The position numbers and the translations under genes were made by a program. Under the pieces are notes generated by a model. It saw only the letters and a list, made by a program, of their open reading frames with translations, was not told where the DNA came from and did no database searches. Positions 1 through 4,765 of a stretch of DNA of 5,589 nt are shown here, one piece after another; position 1 is the stretch's first letter; each line of letters begins with the position of its first letter. The stretch spans positions 1-5,589 of the forward strand of contig DAOVZQ010000210.1 of NCBI GenBank assembly GCA_030635025.1, in the 5' to 3' direction. The stretch comes from a bacterium. GTDB taxonomy: Bacteria; Krumholzibacteriota; Krumholzibacteriia; LZORAL124-64-63.

Positions 1-2
1 CG

Positions 3-359
3 CGCGGCGTCATGGAGAAGTGCAGCTACTGCACCCAGCGCATCGAGAAGGCCCGCGTCACGGCGCGTGTCGAGGGTCGCGACATTAACGACGGGGACGT
101 CCTGCCGGCCTGCGCCCAGACGTGTCCCACCAACGCCATCGTCTTCGGGGACCTGAACGATCCGGAGAGTCGCGTGAGCGGGCGGCGCGAGATCAAGCGA
201 TCCTACGATTTGCTCGAGTACCTGAACATCAAACCCCGGACCACCTACATGGCGCGCATCCGCAATCCCAACCCGGCCATCGCGTCGGCGGACGGACATG
301 GAGACGACCACGAAGGAGATCATGGGGGACACGATCGTCACGACGAAGCCCACGGGTAG
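3..359 (+). CDS. actB: ACIII iron-sulfur subunit ActB, C-terminal fragment (start lies before the window)
   Basis: This is the last 118 residues of ActB, the large periplasm-facing subunit of Alternative Complex III that joins a molybdopterin-oxidoreductase-like domain to a ferredoxin-like domain and carries electrons from quinol via iron-sulfur clusters. Seen here: the end of the ferredoxin-like domain, with the signature MEKCSYC followed by QRIEKAR and then ACAQTCPTNAI. The cysteines are residues 7, 10, 37 and 41 of the visible part (C-x2-C-x26-C-x3-C-P), as in the NrfC/PsrB/ActB family. The frame is open to the left edge, so an internal ATG at 12 is not the start. After the domain comes the linker YLNIKPRTTYMARIRNPNP, typical of ActB ends. 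The tail is unusual: the last 23 residues hold six His plus many Asp and Gly. ActC follows 59 bases later. Identity is firm from motif plus neighbours; how much precedes the window cannot be seen. Confidence 0.93.
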   Translation, partial: RGVMEKCSYCTQRIEKARVTARVEGRDINDGDVLPACAQTCPTNAIVFGDLNDPESRVSGRREIKRSYDLLEYLNIKPRTTYMARIRNPNPAIASADGHGDDHEGDHGGHDRHDEAHG

Positions 360-406
360 TGGGCCGGGCGGAGCCGAGTCTCAGCCGCGACGATCCAACT
401 GAATCC

Positions 407-410
407 GGAG
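407..410 (+). promoter_or_regulatory. Shine-Dalgarno for actC (GGAG)
   Basis: GGAG lies 8 bases before the ATG at 419 and supports that start. The 59-base actB-actC gap shows no promoter-like element or terminator. Confidence 0.6.
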
Positions 411-418
411 CCTGAAGC

Positions 419-1879
419 ATGGACCAGACGGCTAGTCAAATCCAAGACAACACCTCGGACGACCCGACCCGGCCGGTCGAGTTGATCCTGGGCGGAAACG
501 ACTTCACCACGATCACCGAGACCGTTTCGGACATCGTGCTGGAGAAGAAAACGCCCAAGGCCTGGTATATCGCCATCGCCGTCACGGCGAGTCTGACCGG
601 TATGCTCTTCCTGATGATCGGCTACCTGTTCATCACGGGTGTGGGCGTGTGGGGACTGAACAACCCGGTCAGCTGGGGCTGGGCCATCGTGAACTTCGTG
701 TTCTGGGTGGGCATCGGCCACGCGGGCACGTTGATCTCGGCGATCTTGTTCCTGCTGCGACAGAAATGGCGCACGAGCATTAATAGATTTGCTGAAGCCA
801 TGACCATCTTCGCGGTGATCTGCGCCGGGATCTTCCCGGGCATCCACGTGGGCCGCGTGTGGGTCGTGTACTGGCTCTTCCCGATTCCCAACTATGAGGC
901 CATGTGGCCCAATTTCCGCAGCCCGCTGCTGTGGGACGTCTTTGCCGTGGGCACCTACGCCACGGTCTCGCTTCTCTTCTGGTACACGGGCATGGTGCCC
1001 GACCTGGCCACCCTGCGCGACCGGGCCAAGGGCCGGCTGCAGCAGATCATCTACGGCATACTCGCGATCGGCTGGCGCGGCAGCCATCGCCACTGGCACC
1101 GCTACGAAAAAGCCTACCTGCTGCTGGCCGGATTGGCCACGCCGCTGGTTCTCTCGGTGCACTCCGTGGTGTCTTTCGACTTCGCCACCGCACAGTTGCC
1201 GGGCTGGCACACCACCATCTTCCCACCCTACTTTGTGGCGGGCGCCGTCTTCAGCGGCTTCGCCATGGTGGGCACCCTGCTGATTCCGGCGCGCAAGTGG
1301 TTCGGACTGCAGGACATCATCACGCTGCACCATCTCGAGAACATGAACAAGATCATCCTGGCGACGGGCAGCATGGTGGGCTTCGCCTACGCGACGGAGT
1401 TCTTCATCGCGTGGTACGGCGGAAATCCCAACGAATCATTCGCCTTCGTGAACCGCGCCTTCGGCCCCTACGCCTGGGCCTACTGGACCATGGTCACCTG
1501 CAACGTGATCACGCCGCAGCTCTTCTGGTTCAAGAAGATTCGGGTCAACCTGCTGGCCATGTGGATCATGTATATCTTCGTGAATATCGGCATGTGGTTC
1601 GAGCGCTTCGTGATCACGGTCTCGTCGCTCAGTCGTGATTTCCTGCCGTCGAGCTGGGCCTACTTCAAGCCGACGACCATCGACATCCTGACCTTCGTGG
1701 GCAGCTTCGGACTGTTCCTTACGCTGGTGTTGCTGTTCATCCGCTTCCTGCCCATGATCGCCATGGCCGAGGTCAAGACGGTCATGACGATCGCCGACGC
1801 CCACAGCGGCGAGCGGCGTTCGGTGGGGGACTACCACGGCGATATACCGAAGACCCCGGAAGGAGGTGGCGACCGATGA
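419..1879 (+). CDS. actC: ACIII membrane subunit ActC (NrfD/PsrC family)
   Basis: ActC is the NrfD-type integral membrane subunit that with ActB forms the quinol-oxidising module of Alternative Complex III. The 486 residues give a soluble N-terminus of about 45 residues, then about ten hydrophobic spans, and a polar C-terminal tail from about residue 448. Family hallmarks visible are GIGHAGTLISAIL (H101), FPGIHVGRVW (H143), PLLWDVFA (D173), HSVVSFDFA (H248, D254), PGWHTTIFPPYF (H264), NMNKIILATGSMVGFAYATE and NIGMWFERFVI. From my recollection of ACIII structures, a His/Asp pair spaced 30 residues apart lines the periplasmic-side quinol pocket; H143 and D173 have that spacing and context, so they are my candidates. 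The ATG at 419 has GGAG 8 bases upstream. The stop overlaps the actD start (ATGA). A short patch of AT-rich codons at 778-798 stands out. Length and motifs are normal for ActC. Confidence 0.96.
   Translation: MDQTASQIQDNTSDDPTRPVELILGGNDFTTITETVSDIVLEKKTPKAWYIAIAVTASLTGMLFLMIGYLFITGVGVWGLNNPVSWGWAIVNFVFWVGIGHAGTLISAILFLLRQKWRTSINRFAEAMTIFAVICAGIFPGIHVGRVWVVYWLFPIPNYEAMWPNFRSPLLWDVFAVGTYATVSLLFWYTGMVPDLATLRDRAKGRLQQIIYGILAIGWRGSHRHWHRYEKAYLLLAGLATPLVLSVHSVVSFDFATAQLPGWHTTIFPPYFVAGAVFSGFAMVGTLLIPARKWFGLQDIITLHHLENMNKIILATGSMVGFAYATEFFIAWYGGNPNESFAFVNRAFGPYAWAYWTMVTCNVITPQLFWFKKIRVNLLAMWIMYIFVNIGMWFERFVITVSSLSRDFLPSSWAYFKPTTIDILTFVGSFGLFLTLVLLFIRFLPMIAMAEVKTVMTIADAHSGERRSVGDYHGDIPKTPEGGGDR
1861..1868 (+). 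promoter_or_regulatory. Strong Shine-Dalgarno for actD (AGGAGGTG)
   Basis: AGGAGGTG inside the end of actC, 7 bases before the actD ATG at 1876. This near-perfect anti-16S match fixes the start and, with the ATGA overlap, points to tight translational linkage of actC and actD. Confidence 0.8.
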
Positions 1880-2454
1880 GCGCGCACAACGCATCCGGGA
1901 CCGTCTACGGGCTCCTGGCGGAATTCGATTCGCCAAGCCTGCTCTTCGAGGCGGTGACCCAATGTCGGGACAAGGGCTTCAAGCACTGGGACGTCCATAC
2001 GCCCTTCCCGGTCCACGGTATGGATGAGGCCATGGGTATCCGGGGCTCGAGGCTCCCGTTCATCGTGCTGGCCGGCGGTATCACGGGCCTGATTCTGGCC
2101 ACCCTGATGCAATGGTGGATGAACGCCGTCGACTACCCCTTCGTCATTTCCGGCAAGCCGCTCTTCGGCCTGCCCGCCGCCATACCGGTCATGTTCGAGC
2201 TGACGATCCTGTTCAGCGCCTTCGCCACCTTCTTCGGGATGTGGGGGCTCAACGGTCTGCCCCGGCTGCACCATCCGCTCTTTTCGAGCCGGCGGTTCAG
2301 GCGGGCCTCCCAGGATCGATTCTTCATCGTAATCGAGGCCCAGGACCCCAAGTTCAAGTTGGACGAGACCCGTGATTTCCTGGCCTCGCTGGGTGGGCTG
2401 GCGGTCGAAGAGGTCGTCGATGCGGCGGACGGCGCGGAAAGTGTGGAGGGTTGA
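1876..2454 (+). CDS. actD: ACIII membrane subunit ActD (DUF3341 family)
   Basis: ActD is a two-span membrane subunit of Alternative Complex III without known cofactors; it is structural and packs against the ActC side of the complex. The 192 residues show the family layout. An N-terminal cytoplasmic domain begins GLLAEFDSPSLLFEAVTQC and continues with KHWDVHTPFPVHGMDEAMG (the conserved D-x-x-T/S-P-F-P-x-H-G region). A first span lies at about 60-80 (LPFIVLAGG), a short loop ends in SGKPLFGLPAAIP, a second span lies at about 101-124, and a C-terminal domain contains QDRFFIVIEAQDPKF and a terminal acidic helix. The start is fixed by AGGAGGTG 7 bases upstream and the ATGA overlap with actC. The C-terminal coding end contains the Shine-Dalgarno of actE. 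Typical length; nothing broken. Confidence 0.95.
   Translation: MSAHNASGTVYGLLAEFDSPSLLFEAVTQCRDKGFKHWDVHTPFPVHGMDEAMGIRGSRLPFIVLAGGITGLILATLMQWWMNAVDYPFVISGKPLFGLPAAIPVMFELTILFSAFATFFGMWGLNGLPRLHHPLFSSRRFRRASQDRFFIVIEAQDPKFKLDETRDFLASLGGLAVEEVVDAADGAESVEG
2445..2449 (+). promoter_or_regulatory. Shine-Dalgarno deciding the actE start (GGAGG)
   Basis: GGAGG sits 7 bases before the ATG at 2457 but only 1 base before the in-frame TTG at 2451 (TTGA overlap with the actD stop). Spacing favours ATG 2457. Confidence 0.75.
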
Positions 2455-2456
2455 CC

Positions 2457-3104
2457 ATGCCACGTATCATCATCTACGTCCTGCTCGTCCTGGTGGCGCT
2501 GAGCCTGGTTCCGCTCGGACTGATATACAAGGCCCAACACGAGGGCAAGTCGAGGACGCGGATCCAGGTCGTCTACGACATGGACGATCAGTCCTATCAC
2601 AAGCCCCAGACGGTCAATTCCTTCTTCGCCGACGGGATGGCCATGCGTCCGCATCCGGACGGCACCGTGGCCAGGGGCATGTTGCGCGACGACGACGGTT
2701 ATTACCTGGGCGTCGAGCGCGACACGATCTTCGTGGAGCGGCTGCCGATGCCGATCACGCGCGAACTCGTCGACAGGGGCCGGGATCGCTTCAACGTCTT
2801 CTGCGCGCCGTGCCACGGTCAAAGCGGCAACGGCAACGGGCTGGTTCAACTACGGGCCGCGGCTCTGGCCGAGGGCACCTGGACCCCGCCCACGGATCTG
2901 ACCAGCCGGACGGTGATCGACCGGCCGGCGGGACACATCTACAACACGATCACCAACGGTATTCGGACCATGCCGGCCCACGCCGCGCAGATCGATCCCG
3001 ACGACCGGTGGGCGATCGTCGCCTACATGCGGGCGCTGCAGTTGTCCCGCAATGCGACCCTCGAGGATGTGCCCGAAAGCGAACGCGCCCTATTGGGACG
3101 CTGA
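2457..3104 (+). CDS. actE: ACIII monoheme cytochrome c subunit ActE
   Basis: ActE is the monoheme cytochrome c of Alternative Complex III, facing the periplasm; it is a likely exit point for electrons towards the oxidase or a soluble carrier. The 215 residues begin with an uncleaved-looking hydrophobic anchor (about residues 4-24, IIIYVLLVLVALSLVPLGLI). Next comes the ActE-typical stretch YDMDDQSYHKPQ, FFADGMAMRPHPDGTVARG and YYLGVERD. The cytochrome c fold has a single heme site CAPCH (residues 116-120, GQSGNGNG following) and the probable axial methionine M172 in IRTMPAHA. There is no lipobox cysteine near the N-terminus, so this ActE looks membrane-spanning and not lipid-anchored. I chose ATG 2457 over an in-frame TTG at 2451 because of Shine-Dalgarno spacing. 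It starts 2 bases after the actD stop. Confidence 0.95.
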   Translation: MPRIIIYVLLVLVALSLVPLGLIYKAQHEGKSRTRIQVVYDMDDQSYHKPQTVNSFFADGMAMRPHPDGTVARGMLRDDDGYYLGVERDTIFVERLPMPITRELVDRGRDRFNVFCAPCHGQSGNGNGLVQLRAAALAEGTWTPPTDLTSRTVIDRPAGHIYNTITNGIRTMPAHAAQIDPDDRWAIVAYMRALQLSRNATLEDVPESERALLGR

Positions 3105-3159
3105 TGACACTTCCCGCGGCGTACACGTCGTCGCGGGGCAGACCTGGAAACCGATTCAA

Positions 3160-3179
3160 CACCGGCGCTCGGTCCGGTG
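3160..3179 (+). other. Small hairpin upstream of actF
   Basis: CACCGG (3160-3165) and CCGGTG (3174-3179) are exact inverted repeats around an 8-base loop, ending 6 bases before the actF Shine-Dalgarno. No T-run follows, so it is not an intrinsic terminator. It could modulate actF translation or be chance in GC-rich DNA. The remainder of the actE-actF gap (3105-3159) shows no recognisable element. Confidence 0.3.
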
Positions 3180-3185
3180 GAGCAC

Positions 3186-3191
3186 GGGGAG
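3186..3191 (+). promoter_or_regulatory. Shine-Dalgarno supporting a TTG start for actF (GGGGAG)
   Basis: GGGGAG lies 6 bases before the in-frame TTG at 3198. The other in-frame candidate, GTG 3177, has no purine-rich site before it and falls within the hairpin stem, so TTG 3198 is preferred. Confidence 0.6.
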
Positions 3192-3197
3192 AATGAC

Positions 3198-4406
3198 TTG
3201 GCTCATCACCACGCACCCAGTCTGGACGACACGAAGACCACGCTGGACGGTCTCGGTCGCAAGGTGTTCATGATCAGTGGTCTGGTCGGTGTGATCGGAC
3301 TGGCCGTCACCGTTGTCCTGGGCCTGGGCGAGGGGGACGACCTCAGGCATTTCAGCTTCTCGTATCTGGTCAACTTCGCCTTTTTCCTGAGCATCAGCAT
3401 TGGCGCCCTGATCTTCGTGCCGCTCCAGTTCGTGACCAAGGCCAGCTGGAGTATCGTGGTGCGGCGCATGGCCGAGGTGATGGCGTCGGTCATGCCGGTC
3501 ATGCTCGTGCTGGCCGTGCCGGTCCTGCTGCTTTCGGGTCGGATCTACGGTTGGGCGGATCCCGCAGTCGCCGGCAGCCACGGCCTCGCCCACAAGGCGG
3601 CCTTTCTGAGCGGTGGCTGGTTCACGGCGCGCTGGATCATCTACATGGTGTTGTGGACCGTGTTCTCCTGGTACTTCTGGCGGAAGTCCCTGAAGCAGGA
3701 CGACAGCGGTGATCTGGCCCTGACCCGCAAGATGGAGAACATGAGCGGCTTCGCTCTGGTGGTTTGCGCCCTGAGCGTCGCGGTGGCGGCGTTCGACCTG
3801 CTCATGAGCATCGACCACCTCTGGTTCAGCACCATGTTCGGCGTCTATTACTGGTCGGGCGGATTCGTCAGTTTCTTCGCCGTGCTGACCCTGGTCACCA
3901 TGGGGTTGCAGAATACCGGGCGTCTGACCCGGATCATCAGCCCCGAGCATTTCCACGACTACGGCAAGCTGATGTTCGCCTTCACGTTCTTCTGGGGCTA
4001 CATCGCGTTCAGCCAGTACATGCTCTACTGGTACGCCAACATTCCCGAGGAGACGGGCTGGTATCTGCTGCGTTCGCAAAATGGATGGGGTTGGTTGGGC
4101 CTGGCGACCGTTTTCGCCACTTTCGTCCTGCCCTTCTGCGGCCTGATTTCCCGATACGCCAAGCGCAACCGCAAGATGTTGGCCTTCTGGGCCTTCTGGC
4201 TGATCGTCGCCCAGTGGATCAATCTCTACTGGGTGGTCATGCCCGAGTTCAGCGACAGTTTCGTATTCAGTCCCATGGACGTGACCGGTTTCCTGGGCGT
4301 CGGCGGCATCTGGTTCGCTGCAGTGACCCGGCTGGCCATGGGCCATTCGCTGGTACCGACCCGGGACCCGCGTCTGGAGAATTCCCTAAGATTCGAGAAC
4401 GCCTAG
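3198..4406 (+). CDS. actF: ACIII membrane subunit ActF (second NrfD-like subunit)
   Basis: ActF is the second NrfD-like integral membrane subunit of Alternative Complex III, paralogous to ActC. It binds no known redox cofactor and is thought to shape the membrane core and possible proton paths. With the TTG start it has 402 residues beginning M-A-HHHAPSLDD, then about ten hydrophobic spans (first at about 23-42, second 55-78, third 94-113). Family features are the S-W-S-x3-RRMAE motif (about 83-93) after span two, DLLMSIDHLWFSTMFGVYYW (D206, H207), the FFWGYIAFSQYMLYWYANIPEET region (about 264-286) and NLYWVVMPEFS. An upstream GTG at 3177 would add seven residues (EHGENDL after Met), which look non-native. 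The 93-base gap from actE is the largest between genes in the window. The TAG stop overlaps the next gene's Shine-Dalgarno. Confidence 0.94.
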   Translation: MAHHHAPSLDDTKTTLDGLGRKVFMISGLVGVIGLAVTVVLGLGEGDDLRHFSFSYLVNFAFFLSISIGALIFVPLQFVTKASWSIVVRRMAEVMASVMPVMLVLAVPVLLLSGRIYGWADPAVAGSHGLAHKAAFLSGGWFTARWIIYMVLWTVFSWYFWRKSLKQDDSGDLALTRKMENMSGFALVVCALSVAVAAFDLLMSIDHLWFSTMFGVYYWSGGFVSFFAVLTLVTMGLQNTGRLTRIISPEHFHDYGKLMFAFTFFWGYIAFSQYMLYWYANIPEETGWYLLRSQNGWGWLGLATVFATFVLPFCGLISRYAKRNRKMLAFWAFWLIVAQWINLYWVVMPEFSDSFVFSPMDVTGFLGVGGIWFAAVTRLAMGHSLVPTRDPRLENSLRFENA

Positions 4407-4414
4407 GAGGTGAT
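4405..4414 (+). promoter_or_regulatory. Perfect Shine-Dalgarno overlapping the actF stop (AGGAGGTGAT)
   Basis: Ten bases fully complementary to the usual 3' end of 16S rRNA, beginning within the actF TAG stop. GGAGG ends 8 bases before ATG 4419, so that ATG is preferred over GTG 4410 and ATG 4413, which lie in or against the site. It predicts efficient translation of the small downstream gene. Confidence 0.75.
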
Positions 4415-4418
4415 GGGT

Positions 4419-4736
4419 ATGACTCTCAAGTCATTCGTGAAGATCGGTTCCAACGCGCCCGCGATCATATTGTGTTCGCTCGCCGCGGCGATCTTCCTCT
4501 TCGCCGTCGTCCTGTTCCTGCAGGGCGGATTCCAGGCGGCGCTGGCCGTCGAAACAGAGTACAAGACCCTGACGCCCGTCGACCCTGTGATGGAACAGGC
4601 CCTGGCCGAGCAACAGGCCCGACTGGACGAGGGTGTCAGATGGATCGACGAGGAGCAGGGCGTCGTGGGACTGCCCATCGAGGCGGCCATCGACGCCTTG
4701 GTCAACCGGTCCGAAACCGAAACGTCGCAGCCCTAA
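4419..4736 (+). CDS. Small single-span membrane protein between actF and oxidase subunit II (function unknown)
   Basis: I do not recognise an established function. The 105 residues have a short Lys-containing N-terminus (K4, K8), one hydrophobic span at about 14-35 (APAIILCSLAAAIFLFAVVL) and a C-terminal domain of about 65 residues that should face the periplasm by the positive-inside rule. That domain has a helical acidic stretch (EQALAEQQARLDEG, about 59-72) and then WIDEEQGVVGLPIEAAIDAL (75-94). This last segment resembles a W-[VI]-D-x3-G-[VI]-V-x-[IL]-PI-x2-A-[MI]-x2-L motif that I recall in small proteins next to act, sco and cox genes in several phyla; that is memory, not a search. Its position could make it an ActG-like accessory subunit or an oxidase assembly/linker protein. 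A perfect Shine-Dalgarno and 12-base gap to actF mark it as a real gene. No Cys or His ligand cluster is present (one Cys, C19, inside the span). Confidence 0.85.
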   Translation: MTLKSFVKIGSNAPAIILCSLAAAIFLFAVVLFLQGGFQAALAVETEYKTLTPVDPVMEQALAEQQARLDEGVRWIDEEQGVVGLPIEAAIDALVNRSETETSQP

Positions 4737-4746
4737 TGTTGGCGCG

Positions 4747-4752
4747 AAAGGA
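4747..4752 (+). promoter_or_regulatory. Shine-Dalgarno for the TTG start of oxidase subunit II (AAAGGA)
   Basis: AAAGGA lies 9 bases before TTG 4762, the only start-type codon in this frame between the preceding gene's end and the conserved N-terminal region. The next in-frame candidate, GTG 4798, has no such site. Confidence 0.55.
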
Positions 4753-4753
4753 A

Positions 4754-4765
4754 TCAAGATCTTGA
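4754..4765 (+). repeat. 12-base perfect palindrome over the start codon of oxidase subunit II
   Basis: TCAAGATCTTGA is its own reverse complement and spans the gap between Shine-Dalgarno and start plus the TTG codon itself. In RNA it could form only a 4-pair stem with a 4-base loop. It may be a protein-binding site or chance. Confidence 0.3.

Noticed and set aside
338..1333. 331-codon open frame on the minus strand opposite actC
   Set aside because: Its product is low-complexity (rich in Asp, Gln, His, Arg, Gly) with no domain, and the + strand encodes an unmistakable ActC. It is a shadow of GC-rich codon bias.
3160..3179. Intrinsic terminator between actE and actF
   Set aside because: Stem of only 6 pairs and no T-run afterwards; the genes belong to one complex and should be co-transcribed.
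2372..3196. 274-codon + strand frame overlapping actE
   Set aside because: Arg/Gly/Ala/His-rich out-of-frame reading of actE; no Shine-Dalgarno or family motif. Only its last 30 codons coincide with the actE-actF gap and are discussed as a possible bridging mini-ORF.
3156..4346. 396-codon open frame on the minus strand opposite actF
   Set aside because: Composition is typical of an antisense shadow (His, Gln, Glu, Gly rich, no hydrophobic core) and it covers a clear ActF.
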